Shown: positions 8,571-18,916 of the stretch, piece after piece
Layout of the letters: every line of letters starts with the position of its first letter
How positions within the stretch are numbered: the stretch's first letter is position 1
NCBI GenBank assembly: GCA_903859815.1
Contig: CAIOOA010000153.1
Coordinates: forward strand, 1 to 64,000
Length of the DNA stretch: 64,000 bases
Source: an uncultured Methylococcaceae bacterium
Lineage (GTDB): Bacteria > Pseudomonadota > Gammaproteobacteria > Methylococcales > Methylococcaceae
Direction of reading: 5' to 3'
Notes under the pieces: model-generated
Databases searched by the model: none
What the model was told of the DNA's origin: nothing
Seen by the model: the letters and a program-made list of their open reading frames with translations, nothing else
Translations under genes and position numbers: made by a program

Positions 8571-9845
8571 CTAATCCGCAGAAGCGACTTGTTTTTCTTC
8601 GCTTTTGTAAATCAGGTAGGGTTGGGTCTCGCCCTTGACTACCTTATCATCAATGACCACCTTGGAAATGTGGTCCGTGGAAGGCAATTCATACATCGTG
8701 TCTAGCAAAATATGCTCAAGTATGGTGCGAAGACCCCGCGCACCTGTTTTCCTTTCCATCGCTCGCGTTGAGATTGTTTTGAGGGCATCTTCGCGGATTT
8801 CAAGATCGCACCCTTCCATCTCGAACAATTTTTTGTATTGCTTGATCAATGCGTTCTTCGGTTCGGTCAATATCTTCACTAACGCATCTTGATCCAATTC
8901 TTCGAGGGTGGCAACGACCGGGAGGCGACCTACGAACTCAGGGATCAAACCATAGCGGATCAAATCCTCTGCTTCTACATCCGCCAGAATTTGGCCTACA
9001 TTTTTTCGCTCATCCTTGCTCTTCACCTCGGCAGAAAAACCGATGCCTCCCTTTTCCGAACGTGCGCTGATGATTTTGTCCAATCCTGCGAAAGCGCCAC
9101 CACAGATGAATAAAATGTTCGCAGTGTTGACTTGCAAGAACTCCTGCTGCGGATGCTTGCGCCCACCTTGCGGGGGCACTGATGCCACAGTGCCTTCAAT
9201 GAGCTTCAGCAGCGCCTGTTGCACACCTTCACCAGAGACATCACGGGTGATTGACGGATTGTCGGATTTGCGTGAAATTTTGTCGATCTCGTCAATGTAA
9301 ACAATGCCAGATTCGGCCTTTGCCACGTCATAATCGCATTTCTGGAGGATTTTCTGAATGATGTTTTCCACATCCTCACCGACATAACCCGCTTCGGTCA
9401 AGGTGGTGGCATCGGCAATGGTAAAAGGAACATCCAATAATCGGGCCAATGTTTCCGCTAACAGGGTCTTTCCTGAACCGGTAGGGCCGATCAATAGGAT
9501 ATTGCTCTTTGCCAGCTCCACTTCATGCTTCCTGCCCTGTGAACGCAAACGCTTATAGTGATTGTAGACGGCCACCGCCAAGATGCGCTTGGCTTTCTCT
9601 TGACCAATCACATATTCGTCCAGTACAAATTTAATTTCCTTTGGCTTTGGCAATTTATCGGAGTTACCCGAAACGCTATCCTGCAACTCCTCGCGAATAA
9701 TGTCATTACACAGTTCCACGCATTCATCGCAGACGAAAACGGCCGGACCCGCAATCAGTTTACGAACCTCATGCTGGCTTTTTCCGCAAAAAGAACAATA
9801 TAGAAGCTTTCCACTACCTTCCTTGCCGATTTTATCGTCACTCAT
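8571..9845 (-). CDS. clpX: ATP-dependent Clp protease ATP-binding subunit ClpX
   Basis: An AAA+ unfoldase that feeds ssrA-tagged and other substrates into ClpP. The protein has 424 residues. It carries an N-terminal C4 zinc finger (CSFCGKS and VCDECVELC), Walker [13 protein letters not shown], Walker B V-Y-I-D-E-I-D-K, and a G-I-G-F loop (G-G-I-G-F-S-A-E-V) for docking to ClpP. The start chosen is ATG at 9845, because a GGGGG ribosome binding site lies six bases before it. The TTG 12 bases further upstream overlaps that site. It is downstream of clpP with a 116-base gap. Confidence 0.97.
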   Translation of the reverse strand: MSDDKIGKEGSGKLLYCSFCGKSQHEVRKLIAGPAVFVCDECVELCNDIIREELQDSVSGNSDKLPKPKEIKFVLDEYVIGQEKAKRILAVAVYNHYKRLRSQGRKHEVELAKSNILLIGPTGSGKTLLAETLARLLDVPFTIADATTLTEAGYVGEDVENIIQKILQKCDYDVAKAESGIVYIDEIDKISRKSDNPSITRDVSGEGVQQALLKLIEGTVASVPPQGGRKHPQQEFLQVNTANILFICGGAFAGLDKIISARSEKGGIGFSAEVKSKDERKNVGQILADVEAEDLIRYGLIPEFVGRLPVVATLEELDQDALVKILTEPKNALIKQYKKLFEMEGCDLEIREDALKTISTRAMERKTGARGLRTILEHILLDTMYELPSTDHISKVVIDDKVVKGETQPYLIYKSEEKQVASAD

Positions 9846-9961
9846 CGCTACCCCCAAAGATCAATCGTATGTCCCGCACGGTTCAGGCCATCTCTTCTAA
9901 ATTAACCGACCGCTGCAATTCGGCCATAAAAAAACCACACCTAAACATTAGCCTTGGCAAA

Positions 9962-10609
9962 TTAGCCGACAGAAGGCTGACGATTGGCAAGGACTTTGTC
10001 GATTAGACCATAATTGACGGCATCATCACCACTCATAAAATTGTCACGATCCGTATCTGCTTGAATTTTTTCAAGTGGTTGCCCTGTATGCTTGGCAAGA
10101 ATCTTGTTGAGGCGTTCGCGAACCGCAAGAATTTCACGTGCATGAATGTCAATGTCACTGGCTTGCCCTTGGAACCCCCCCAAAGGCTGATGAATCATCA
10201 CCCTGGAATGCGGTAAACAATAGCGCTTGCCGGATGCCCCTCCAGCCAGCAGCAAAGCACCCATGCTTGCCGCCTGGCCGATGCAGAGTGTGCTGACATC
10301 GGGTTTGATGAATTGCATGGTATCGTAAATGGCAAGCCCTGAAGTCACCACTCCACCCGGAGAATTGATGTAAAGGTGAATATCCTTGTCTGGGTTTTCC
10401 GATTCCAAAAACAGCATTTGGGCAATAACCAGATTAGCCATGTAATCCTCTACCTGACCCACCAGAAAGATAACCCTTTCCTTTAACAGCCGGGAATAGA
10501 TGTCGAATGCCCGTTCACCCCGGGCAGACTGTTCAATGACGATGGGCACTAGCCCGCCTGCGGCACGGATTTCATTTGGATTCATAGTGATTCCCGGTAA
10601 ATTATTCAT
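9962..10609 (-). CDS. clpP: ATP-dependent Clp protease proteolytic subunit ClpP
   Basis: The tetradecameric serine peptidase of the ClpXP/ClpAP machines. It has 215 residues with catalytic S115 (GQAASMGA), H140 (MIHQPLGG) and D189 (in the DTDRD segment), by alignment with E. coli ClpP. The start is uncertain: the ATG at 10609 almost abuts the tig stop codon, while the ATG at 10585 (residue 9) has GGGA six bases upstream. The first residues would be removed as a propeptide in either case. Gene order tig-clpP-clpX is conserved. Confidence 0.97.
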   Translation of the reverse strand: MNNLPGITMNPNEIRAAGGLVPIVIEQSARGERAFDIYSRLLKERVIFLVGQVEDYMANLVIAQMLFLESENPDKDIHLYINSPGGVVTSGLAIYDTMQFIKPDVSTLCIGQAASMGALLLAGGASGKRYCLPHSRVMIHQPLGGFQGQASDIDIHAREILAVRERLNKILAKHTGQPLEKIQADTDRDNFMSGDDAVNYGLIDKVLANRQPSVG

Positions 10610-10615
10610 TCTGCG

Positions 10616-11935
10616 TCATCCCTGGGCTATTGGAGAAGGCGGTTGCATCAAATCCTTGAAACCGATGTTGCGTTCAGTGACCTTTGCCCTTTCTAGGATG
10701 AGATCGACAACCTGATCTTCGACAACCATATTCTGAACTTGCATCAATTGTTCACGGTTGGAATAGTACCAGCTAACCACCTCTTCGGGGTTCTCGTAAC
10801 TTAAAGCCATGTCTTCAATCGTGTTACGCACTCGCCCATTGTCAACCGCCACTTGATTGACTTCTATAATCCGGTTAAGTAGCAACCCAAGTGCGACCCT
10901 GCGTCGGGCCAAGGGTTCAAAATGCGCACGGGCGACCGACTCGTCAAATGGCTGATTGCGCTTCTGGGACTCTCCCTTGTAGGAATTGATCAGACTTTTC
11001 AATTCATCATTAATTAGGCTTGTGGGCAGGGTGAGCGAGTCGTTTCGGCGCAGCAATTCTTCCATGACCGAATCCTTGCTTTTCCCGTTCAGAGCCCGCT
11101 TCATCTCCCGCTCCATGCTGGTTTTGATCTCTTGCTTGAACTCCTGCTCATCACCGCTTTCAATGCCAAACTTCTCAATGAATTCAGCATCCAATTCCGG
11201 CAACACGCTTTCTTCCACATTGACCACTTCGACCGAAAACTCGCCTGCTTTGCCAGCCAACTTTTCCACGCCGTATTCCTTCGGGAATTCTAAAGTAAAT
11301 GTCTTTTGCGAACCGACGACGGTTCCGATAAGCTCTTGCTCAAACCCAGGTATCAATTGGTTGGAACCAAGCACAACAGGAAATTTTTCCACTTTACCAT
11401 TCGTGAAATTTTCGCCATCCGCTTGGCCTTCAAAATTGATGGTCACCCGGTCATCCAGCGCGGCAGGTTGCTCCGTTGCCACCCAGGTTTTACGCTGATC
11501 GCGTAGCCGCAGCAACATGGCATCCAAATCTTCGTCGGTCACTTCGGAAACATAACGATCCACTTCCATGAGTTCCACTGGATAAAGGACGAACTCAGGC
11601 AGCACTTCAAAATCAGCGACATATCTGAGCCCTTCACCTTCCGCAGTCACTTCATGAGTGATGTACGGGCCGGACACGGGCTTTAGTTTTTCATCCCGCA
11701 CTGCCTCGTAAAAGCTTGACTTGGTCAGCTCCTCCAGAACCTCTTCCCGAACCCCCGGCCCGTAGCGTTTTTGAATTAAGCTTTGTGGTGCCTTGCCAGG
11801 CCTGAAGCCATCAAGCTTGATTTTTCCAGCCATGGATTTTAGGCGCTTGGTTACTTGCTCCTGTATTTTTTCTTCAGGAACCTGTACGGTCATCTTTCTG
11901 CTTAATTCGGAGGTTGTTTCAATGGAAACTTGCAT
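10616..11935 (-). CDS. tig: Trigger factor, ribosome-associated chaperone
   Basis: It binds nascent chains at the ribosome exit tunnel and has peptidyl-prolyl isomerase activity. The N-terminal domain has the ribosome-binding signature GFRPGKAP, the middle FKBP-like domain runs about residues 155-245 (D-D-R-V-T-I-N-F-E-G and L-I-P-G-F-E), and the C-terminal chaperone arms follow. The start is ATG at 11935 because GAGG lies nine bases before it and the protein then begins MQVSIETTSE as in the family. The frame is open further upstream but that part does not belong. The length is 439 residues, usual for the family. Confidence 0.96.
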   Translation of the reverse strand: MQVSIETTSELSRKMTVQVPEEKIQEQVTKRLKSMAGKIKLDGFRPGKAPQSLIQKRYGPGVREEVLEELTKSSFYEAVRDEKLKPVSGPYITHEVTAEGEGLRYVADFEVLPEFVLYPVELMEVDRYVSEVTDEDLDAMLLRLRDQRKTWVATEQPAALDDRVTINFEGQADGENFTNGKVEKFPVVLGSNQLIPGFEQELIGTVVGSQKTFTLEFPKEYGVEKLAGKAGEFSVEVVNVEESVLPELDAEFIEKFGIESGDEQEFKQEIKTSMEREMKRALNGKSKDSVMEELLRRNDSLTLPTSLINDELKSLINSYKGESQKRNQPFDESVARAHFEPLARRRVALGLLLNRIIEVNQVAVDNGRVRNTIEDMALSYENPEEVVSWYYSNREQLMQVQNMVVEDQVVDLILERAKVTERNIGFKDLMQPPSPIAQG

Positions 11936-12071
11936 GTAATTGATCCTCAAACTGAACTTTTTGGAGAAAATCTCGCAGTTGCGGGCACCTAGGGTCAAAT
12001 CATACCGCGAGCCTACCACATCAAAGGGCAAACGGATTGCAGCCGGAACTGGCCTAAGGCGCATTAATTTA

Positions 12072-12156
<85 letters not shown>

Positions 12157-12549
12157 TTGTGGAATTTTGTTGGATTATACTCTAATTAGTTGGTTTTTGC
12201 CGACACGAAACCCACCCGCTTGCGCTCCAAGCAGGGCTTGCCTTCAGGGCTGAATCAGTGAAATGCTGACAGCCCCCGCACCGTAGCCGCACATTATAGG
12301 CTGTGAAGTTAATTTTTTCATCATTCCTAATGCCAAGCAACAAACAATTAAGCGGAATTGGCATCCCTGTCGAGATATCCTCGCCAAAGTTTGCACTCCT
12401 TCCATGAACGAATTGCTTTTTTCAAATAGCAATCTAGATTCTGTATGCATGAGTACAAATAAAATTGCCAGTTTGCGCTTCTATGGATATATTAACAACT
12501 CCATTACTAAGCCAGTTTCGGCCATCTAAAAACCCTGCCCAGCAAACCC
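12157..12549. other. Gap of about 390 bases without a recognisable gene
   Basis: It lies between tRNA-Leu (minus) and the aldolase-like gene (plus). The right half is AT-rich and must carry the promoter of the plus-strand gene. The short open frames on the minus strand have no family features or ribosome binding sites. Confidence 0.6.
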
Positions 12550-13212
12550 ATGACTAGCCAACCACAGCCAATCGAACAATCGCAAGCCCATGACAAAGAA
12601 GGTGTCATCAAATTCGATCTGCACTTCAACCCTGCAGATTCGCTTGCACTCGATGGCATTGCAGAATTGAATGCCTGGAGACAAATACTGTATTGCCTAG
12701 GACTCACCGGAAATGACCCCAACCGCTATCAAGGCTTGTCCTATGGCAATGTTAGCAAGCGAACGGGCAAACACTCTTTCATCGTCAGCGGCACTCAAAC
12801 CGGCGCAAAAAAGCACCTGACCCCGAATGATTATTGCCATGTCTTGGATTTTGACCTAGAAAAAAACCGCATTTACGCCGAAGGGTTAATCGAGCCTTCT
12901 TCCGAAGCGCTTACTCATGGCGCACTCTATGCCGCAAACCCAACCATAGAATGTGTGCTTCATGCACACTCGCCATCAATTTGGCATCACGCCGCACGGC
13001 TTGGCATCTATCAAACCGACCCTGACATTGCCTATGGCACACCTGAAATGGCACAAGCCGTGGTGGGGGTAGCCAAAAATCTTGAGTTAGGACTGATTGC
13101 AATGGGGGGACACGAAGATGGGATCGTTTCCTTTGCCGATACCGTTTGGAAAGCAGCCATTGAATTAATCCAATGCCTGGCAAAAGCCGAAGAACTCAGA
13201 CTCCTCGCCTGA
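12550..13212 (+). CDS. Class II aldolase/adducin family protein
   Basis: A zinc-dependent fold used by sugar-phosphate aldolases, epimerases and dehydratases. The 220-residue protein has the zinc ligands H138 and H140 in LHAHS and H188 in MGGHEDG, plus the acidic E119 in PSSEA at the expected catalytic place. The exact substrate cannot be told. It does not look like canonical L-fuculose- or L-ribulose-phosphate enzymes over its whole length. It stands alone, with no sugar-pathway neighbours. AraD-like, MtnB-like and uncharacterised members are all possible. Confidence 0.8.
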   Translation: MTSQPQPIEQSQAHDKEGVIKFDLHFNPADSLALDGIAELNAWRQILYCLGLTGNDPNRYQGLSYGNVSKRTGKHSFIVSGTQTGAKKHLTPNDYCHVLDFDLEKNRIYAEGLIEPSSEALTHGALYAANPTIECVLHAHSPSIWHHAARLGIYQTDPDIAYGTPEMAQAVVGVAKNLELGLIAMGGHEDGIVSFADTVWKAAIELIQCLAKAEELRLLA

Positions 13213-13680
13213 AGCGGAACCCACCGGGGACAAGTCATGGGGCGGCCTGATGCAAAGCTAGCCCGATTGTCCCCCGCCAATTGCGTCCATCCCACTAAAA
13301 ATATACCGCCGCAAGAGTTGGACTTGGCTAAACTGCAAAGCCTTTCGCAAGATTGCCTTCCAATAATAGGGCAAGCAAACTTGGGGAAGGCTCTAAGCCT
13401 TTATGCTTTTCAGCTCTGCGGTATTTTTTTCGATCGGCAATGACAATGCATCGATTGAATTTATAAGCATGTTTGGCAACGGGGCTTCTCACGTCCACGC
13501 CACCTCCTCTTGATTTTTTTCGCATAACACCTTCCTCAACACAAAAAACGTATGTTCACCAGTCATTGAACTTAACCATGCCACTCATTAATAAAGTGAC
13601 AACCCCCTTGCCATCCTGACAAGGAGGACCCGACACCTTAGATGATTTTCAATAATCTACAGAAAAGGGTTTTTTGTTAC
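13213..13680. other. Gap of about 470 bases without a recognisable gene
   Basis: It lies between the convergent aldolase-like and H-NS-like genes. Short frames on both strands lack start signals and recognisable motifs. I see no transposase remnant and no clear terminator apart from an AT-rich stretch before 13681. Confidence 0.55.
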
Positions 13681-13998
13681 TTATACCGCAAACTCTTCGA
13701 CCCGATGACCTTGTTCAACCAATACACGTAACCATTTCGGCTGCATGCCTCGACCAGTCCACTTATTTGCCGGATTGGCTGGATTTTGGTATTTTACAGG
13801 AACTTTACCACCCTTTCGAGTCGAACTTTTACCCGTATCTGTGATCTCAACATTCACTCCGATTGCCGCTGCAATCTCCCGGATTTTAGCAATACCTTCC
13901 TTTTTCTTCCCCTCTTGCCTAGCAAGCAGGGCTTTTTGGGCATTGTCAATCACTGAGGCAAGCTCGGTTTCGGAAAGTTCATGTAAATTAGCCGTCAT
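13681..13998 (-). CDS. H-NS family nucleoid-associated DNA-binding protein
   Basis: A xenogeneic-silencing type protein of 105 residues: an N-terminal helical oligomerisation part and a C-terminal DNA-binding motif. The visible motif KYQNPANPANKWTGRGMQP matches the consensus Y-x-x-P-x-x-P-x-x-x-W-T-G-R-G-x-x-P of the H-NS/StpA/BpH3 class. The ATG at 13998 is chosen because GAGG lies six bases before it. A longer frame upstream would place that ribosome binding site inside the gene. The 290-base upstream region is strongly AT-rich, consistent with autoregulation, which is known in the family but not shown here. Confidence 0.9.
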   Translation of the reverse strand: MTANLHELSETELASVIDNAQKALLARQEGKKKEGIAKIREIAAAIGVNVEITDTGKSSTRKGGKVPVKYQNPANPANKWTGRGMQPKWLRVLVEQGHRVEEFAV

Positions 13999-14291
13999 TT
14001 GGAACCTCATAAAAATTATAGGATTAGTAAATCTACCTAACACAAGCCCACATTATATTAGAATCTATCCAGAATATAAACCCAAGCATGAAAATATTTT
14101 ACTTTCATCATCTATAAGCTATCCCCGAAAACAGTCTTTTAGCTTACAAAATGCCTACCCCCAATTGCTTGGACAAGGAATCATCTGGAAAAAAATTGGA
14201 CATTCCTGCATAAATATAGTGACATCCATAATGACATTGCGCATAAACCGAGTAGTTTTCCAATACAATTTAATACAACTATCCGCATCCT

Positions 14292-17200
14292 ATGAATAGG
14301 CTTTGCCCAATCTCACCGTTATCCCCACCTAGCTTGGCGGCAACGCCCGACACTCAAGTATGGGGTGAATTACACGGCTGTGGCGACTCACTGGTTCTTG
14401 CTGAATCGGCAAAAACCGACCGCCGATTGTTCCTTGTGGTTACCCCTGACATGCAGACCATGCTTAGGCTGGAACATGAACTTCGCTTTTTTTTAGGGGA
14501 CAAACTACCTGTCCTACAATTTCCCGACTGGGAAACCCTCCCCTACGATGTTTTTTCCCCACTGCCGGAAATAGTCTCCCAACGGGTTAAAACACTGGCA
14601 CAATTACCCACGATACACCGAGGCATATTGGTGGCAACCGCAGCCACACTGATGCAGAAGCTGGCCCCGAGAACTCATATACTAGCCAACAGCGTGATCA
14701 TGGCCGTGGGCGGCATACTGAAAATGGATACTACCCGCAAGCGTTTGGAAAGTGTCGGTTATCAGTGTGTTACACAGGTCATGCAACATGGCGAATTCGC
14801 GATTCGCGGAGCCATTCTCGATCTATTCCCAATGGGCTGCGGAGTGCCTTACAGGATTGAGTTATTTGATGAGGAAATAGAGTCCATTCGAACATTTGAC
14901 CCGGAAACTCAGCGCTCTAAGGAAAAAGTGGATTCCATCAATTTGTTTCCGGCTAGGGAATTCCCATTTGACGAAGACACGATCAAACAGTTCCGCCGCC
15001 GTTATCGCACCCAATTCCCAGACTTCCCAACCAACAACGCTTTATACCAAGATATTAGCAAAGGGATTGCGCCAGGCGGAGTGGAATATTATTTGCCCTT
15101 ATTTGTCGAATCCACGGAAACTCTGTTCGACTATCTACCCAAAGACACCGTTTTCGTCCTTCATGGTCAAGTGGAAAATGCGGTCGTAGGTTTTTTCGAG
15201 GAAACTCAAAGCCGCTATTTATTGCGCAAAGGCAATATTGACCGCCCAGCCTTACCCGTCGATACGCTTTATCTAAGCACAGACGAATTCCACAACCGCC
15301 TTAAACAGTATCCAAAGATATTGATCGACTCTACGATAGCGGACAACGCTCCATTCCCTTCGATAAACTTCGCTTGCCAACCACTGCCCAAGCTTGCTTT
15401 TGACACCAAGCAAAAACAACCTGCCCAAGCCTTGCGAGATTTTCTGGAAGCATTTAAAGGCAAATGCTTGTTTGTTGCGGAAACCGCAGGTCATCGTGAA
15501 GCAATGATGGACGATTTAGGAAAATATTCCATTAAACCGCGCCTGATTGACACTTGGCAAGCTTTCACCGAGGCTGAGAATGAACTCTGTTTGTTGGTGG
15601 CGCCGTTGGATCACGGGCTGTGGCTGACCGACCCGCCGCTTGCCATCATAACGGAAACCCAGCTTTCCGGCGAAAAAGTCCAGCAGCGCCGCCGACGCAA
15701 GGTGGTTGAACGCGACCTTGGCACATTGATGCGCAACTTGGAGGAACTGGCAATGGGTTCGGCAGTGGTCCATCAAGAACATGGCGTGGGACGCTTTCTC
15801 GGCTTGCAAAGGCTTACCGTAGGCGGAACCGACGCGGAATTCCTCGCCTTGGAATATGCCAATGGGGACAAGCTTTATGTGCCTGTGTCTTCCCTTCACT
15901 TGGTCAGTCGTTATAGCGGGGCCGGCGAAGAAGGTGCGCCCTTGCACAAACTGGGCAACGAGCAATGGGGCAAACTCAAGCGCAAAGCGATGGAACGCGC
16001 CCGGGATGTTGCCGCCGAATTGCTGGACATATACGCCAAACGCGAGGCGAAGAAAGGCTACGCCTTCCTAACGCTGACCGACGATTACGCGGCGTTCTCC
16101 AGCGGCTTTCCATTCGAGGAAACCCCAGACCAAGAAAACGCCATCAACGATGTCATCAAAGACATGTCATCCAAGCAACCCATGGATAGGGTGGTGTGCG
16201 GCGATGTCGGCTTTGGCAAAACCGAAGTGGCGATGAGGGCCGCTTTCATTGCTGCACATAATGGCAAACAGACGGCGGTGCTAGTCCCCACCACGCTGTT
16301 GGCACAGCAACATTTCCAAAACTTTCGCGACCGCTTTGCGGAATGGCCCATAAGGATTGAAGTCATGTCACGCTTTGTCGGCAAAAAACAGCAGGAACAG
16401 TTTGCCGAAGCCGTCGAAGAGGGCAAGATAGACATCTTGATCGGAACCCATAAATTATTGCAAAAAGACATCCAGTTCAAGAATTTGGGGCTAGTCATCA
16501 TTGATGAGGAACACCGTTTCGGCGTTGCCCAAAAGGAGCATTTCAAAAAACTACGCAGTGAGCTGGACTTCCTCACCCTGACCGCCACGCCCATTCCCCG
16601 TACCCTGAATATGGCTCTAGGGGGTCTGCGCGACATCTCCATCATCGCCACTCCCCCACCCAACCGCCATGCCATCCAAACCTTCGTCAGCGAATGGGCC
16701 GACTCACTGATTCAAGAAGCCATTTTGCGCGAGATCAAGCGCGGCGGGCAGGTTTATTTCCTGCACAATAAAATTGAGACAATGGACAAAACCCAGCGTG
16801 AACTGGAGCGACTGATCCCCATGGCTCGCATCCAACATGCCCATGGACAAATGCCTGAGCGCGAACTGGAACGCATCATGCTGGACTTCTACCATCAGCG
16901 TTTCAACGTCCTGCTCGCCACGACCATCATTGAAAGCGGCATTGACGTGCCTAGTGCCAATACGATCATCATCAACCGCGCCGACAAATTGGGCTTGGCC
17001 CAGTTGCACCAATTGCGCGGACGGGTGGGACGCTCCCATCATCGCGCCTATGCGTATTTGATTGTTCCGCCAAAAACCTTGATGACGCACGATGCGGTCA
17101 AGCGCTTGGAAGCCATCGAAGCCTCGGGCGAATTGGGCGCGGGTTTCCTGATTTCCTCCCACGACATGGAAATACGCGGCGCGGGCGAATTATTGGGCGA

Positions 17201-17759
17201 TGAGCAGAGTGGTGAGATTCATGAAATAGGCTTCAGCTTGTATTCAGAATTGCTGGAGCGGGCGGTCAAGGCGTTAAAATCCGGCAAACAACCGGAATTG
17301 GATGCGCCGATGGATATGGGGCCGGAAATCGACCTGCAATGCCCTGCGCTAATCCCCGACGATTATCTATTTGACGTGCATAGTCGGCTGGTATTGTATA
17401 AACGCATTGCCAGCGCCAAAAGCGAAGACGATATTCGCGCCTTGCAAGTGGAAATGATCGACCGTTTCGGACTGTTGCCTCCGCCCACCAAAACCTTGTT
17501 CGCCATTACCTCGCTCAAATTACTGGCCGAACCTTTAGGAATTCGCAAAATCGAAGTGGCGGCGACCGGTGGGCGCATCGTGTTCAAGCCCAAACCCGAT
17601 ATTGACCCGATGCAGATTATCCTACTAATTCAGCAACAACCAAAAACCTATAAGTTGGATGGCCCCGACAAACTGCGCTTCACGCTGGCCTTCACTACCC
17701 CGGAGAGCAAGATTGAATTTGTAACCGGATTGCTGGAAAAGCTTAAGGGCAAGTCCTGA
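14292..17759 (+). CDS. mfd: Transcription-repair coupling factor Mfd
   Basis: It removes RNA polymerase stalled at DNA damage and recruits UvrA. The 1155 residues follow the family layout: a UvrB-like N-terminal part (D-W-E-T-L-P-Y-D), the RNA-polymerase interaction domain starting near residue 486 (G-S-A-V-V-H-Q-E-H-G-V-G-R-F), RecG-like helicase motifs with Walker A GDVGFGKTEV near residue 637, the box IIDEEHRFG near 737, and a C-terminal TRCF domain. No frameshift is seen. The ATG at 14292 has only a weak ribosome binding site. Confidence 0.97.
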   Translation: MNRLCPISPLSPPSLAATPDTQVWGELHGCGDSLVLAESAKTDRRLFLVVTPDMQTMLRLEHELRFFLGDKLPVLQFPDWETLPYDVFSPLPEIVSQRVKTLAQLPTIHRGILVATAATLMQKLAPRTHILANSVIMAVGGILKMDTTRKRLESVGYQCVTQVMQHGEFAIRGAILDLFPMGCGVPYRIELFDEEIESIRTFDPETQRSKEKVDSINLFPAREFPFDEDTIKQFRRRYRTQFPDFPTNNALYQDISKGIAPGGVEYYLPLFVESTETLFDYLPKDTVFVLHGQVENAVVGFFEETQSRYLLRKGNIDRPALPVDTLYLSTDEFHNRLKQYPKILIDSTIADNAPFPSINFACQPLPKLAFDTKQKQPAQALRDFLEAFKGKCLFVAETAGHREAMMDDLGKYSIKPRLIDTWQAFTEAENELCLLVAPLDHGLWLTDPPLAIITETQLSGEKVQQRRRRKVVERDLGTLMRNLEELAMGSAVVHQEHGVGRFLGLQRLTVGGTDAEFLALEYANGDKLYVPVSSLHLVSRYSGAGEEGAPLHKLGNEQWGKLKRKAMERARDVAAELLDIYAKREAKKGYAFLTLTDDYAAFSSGFPFEETPDQENAINDVIKDMSSKQPMDRVVCGDVGFGKTEVAMRAAFIAAHNGKQTAVLVPTTLLAQQHFQNFRDRFAEWPIRIEVMSRFVGKKQQEQFAEAVEEGKIDILIGTHKLLQKDIQFKNLGLVIIDEEHRFGVAQKEHFKKLRSELDFLTLTATPIPRTLNMALGGLRDISIIATPPPNRHAIQTFVSEWADSLIQEAILREIKRGGQVYFLHNKIETMDKTQRELERLIPMARIQHAHGQMPERELERIMLDFYHQRFNVLLATTIIESGIDVPSANTIIINRADKLGLAQLHQLRGRVGRSHHRAYAYLIVPPKTLMTHDAVKRLEAIEASGELGAGFLISSHDMEIRGAGELLGDEQSGEIHEIGFSLYSELLERAVKALKSGKQPELDAPMDMGPEIDLQCPALIPDDYLFDVHSRLVLYKRIASAKSEDDIRALQVEMIDRFGLLPPPTKTLFAITSLKLLAEPLGIRKIEVAATGGRIVFKPKPDIDPMQIILLIQQQPKTYKLDGPDKLRFTLAFTTPESKIEFVTGLLEKLKGKS

Positions 17760-17777
17760 TTATACTGCCGGAGAATC

Positions 17778-17910
17778 GTGCGGAGCAACGCCCACCTTTC
17801 AGATGACTACGCTTTTTCCACCCATTGCGATTATATTCACTATAATCCGATCATACATGGACTGGATCAACATCCGGCTGAATGGCCTTCACATGGGGCA
17901 CGGACTTGGA
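17778..17910 (+). pseudogene. Remnant of a REP-associated tyrosine transposase (RAYT)
   Basis: The frame from 17778 reads HCDYIHYNPIIHGL followed by HPAEWP, the C-terminal signature of IS200-like RAYT transposases (D-Y-I-H-Y-N-P-V-K-H-G). The catalytic HUH and tyrosine part is absent, and after about residue 40 the similarity is lost, so this is a C-terminal fragment. It lies between mfd and the hexuloisomerase gene. A palindrome of REP type follows 0.8 kb downstream (18676-18703). Confidence 0.75.
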
Positions 17911-18081
17911 TATTTCGGAAATCATGGCACGGGATTTTGCCGCATGACCCAGAAACGGCTGGGAACGTCCCATATTGTGATATAACAAAGCGCAACTTGG
18001 CATCGTTGTTCGAATACATTCAGTGCGATAGGCTGAACGGACTCGCTAGGCTTTTTTAACCAACTCTAAGGAGTATCAACT

Positions 18082-18627
18082 ATGTGGCAAGAAGAAAATC
18101 AACGCTTGGTCATCGAAAAACTTTCTGAAATGCTGAGTGCAACCAATAACACCTATGCCGAAAAATTGACAACTATGTTTGATGAGGCCAGACGTATCTT
18201 TATATCGGGGGCCGGTCGTTCAAAGCTAGTCGGTAACTTTCTTGGTATGCGGTTAATGCACTGTGGATACGAAGTTGCCATAGTTGGAGAAATCGTAACG
18301 CCCAGCGTTAAATCCGGTGATCTATTGATCGTAATATCTGGATCAGGTGAAACAGAACAGTTGATTGCATTTACCAAAAAGGCAAAAGATATTGGGGCTA
18401 AGGTTGTGCTCATCTCCGCGAGAGCCAAGTCAAGCATTGGTGATCTGGCCGAAGCCGTGTTCCAAATTGGAAGACAGGAACTCTATCAGAAAGTAAAAGG
18501 CATGCCAATGGGAACCGTATTTGAACTCTCGACGCTATGTTTCCTTGAAGCACTAATCTCCAATATTGTTTGGGAGAAAGGCATTCCAGAAGAGAAGATG
18601 AGAGAAAGGCACGCCAACTTAGAATAA
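18082..18627 (+). CDS. hxlB: 6-phospho-3-hexuloisomerase (ribulose monophosphate pathway)
   Basis: It converts D-arabino-3-hexulose 6-phosphate to fructose 6-phosphate, the second step of formaldehyde fixation. The 181 residues are one SIS (sugar isomerase) domain: I-S-G-A-G-R-S near residue 35, V-I-S-G-S-G-E-T near residue 87, and the family-specific segment M-P-M-G-T-V-F-E-L with the catalytic glutamate. GGAG lies nine bases before the ATG. The partner hexulose-6-phosphate synthase gene is not adjacent, nor anywhere in the window. Other SIS isomerases are possible, but length and the P-M-G-T-x-F-E-L motif favour this call. Confidence 0.9.
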   Translation: MWQEENQRLVIEKLSEMLSATNNTYAEKLTTMFDEARRIFISGAGRSKLVGNFLGMRLMHCGYEVAIVGEIVTPSVKSGDLLIVISGSGETEQLIAFTKKAKDIGAKVVLISARAKSSIGDLAEAVFQIGRQELYQKVKGMPMGTVFELSTLCFLEALISNIVWEKGIPEEKMRERHANLE

Positions 18628-18675
18628 TTTGGTTTAGGGCAATAGCTGCGCAGGTCTGGTTGCGGCGTTATTGAT

Positions 18676-18703
18676 CGTTCCCACGGTCAATAGCTTGGGA
18701 ACG
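18676..18703. repeat. REP-like palindrome
   Basis: The perfect arms CGTTCCCA (18676-18683) and TGGGAACG (18696-18703) with a 12-base loop resemble the GTTCCCACGC...GTGGGAAC repeats seen in many Gammaproteobacteria. It lies in the 18628-18916 gap between convergent genes. The rest of this gap has no gene. Confidence 0.6.
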
Positions 18704-18916
18704 AGTTCCTTGCCTCTCTATCGGCCCAGAGGGCGAACAGCATAGCCCTTGGCGTTCCTGCGGAAACCGTGTGAACGATCACATTGTCGAAGGTGTCAAC
18801 ACATTGAGACTACCGTTAGGCAGGTGGGCAAACGTTTGAGCTGTTTGCCCACGTGGGTTGATTTGAACCAATCCCATTTCCTTCACGCCATTGCCCTGTT
18901 CAATAAAAAGCTGGCA

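Noticed and set aside
10986-11498. Long plus-strand frame in tig
   Set aside because: It is antisense to trigger factor, serine-rich and without motif, as expected of a shadow frame.
16085-16675. 196-codon minus-strand frame in mfd
   Set aside because: It is antisense to the helicase domain of Mfd, where protein conservation explains the open frame.
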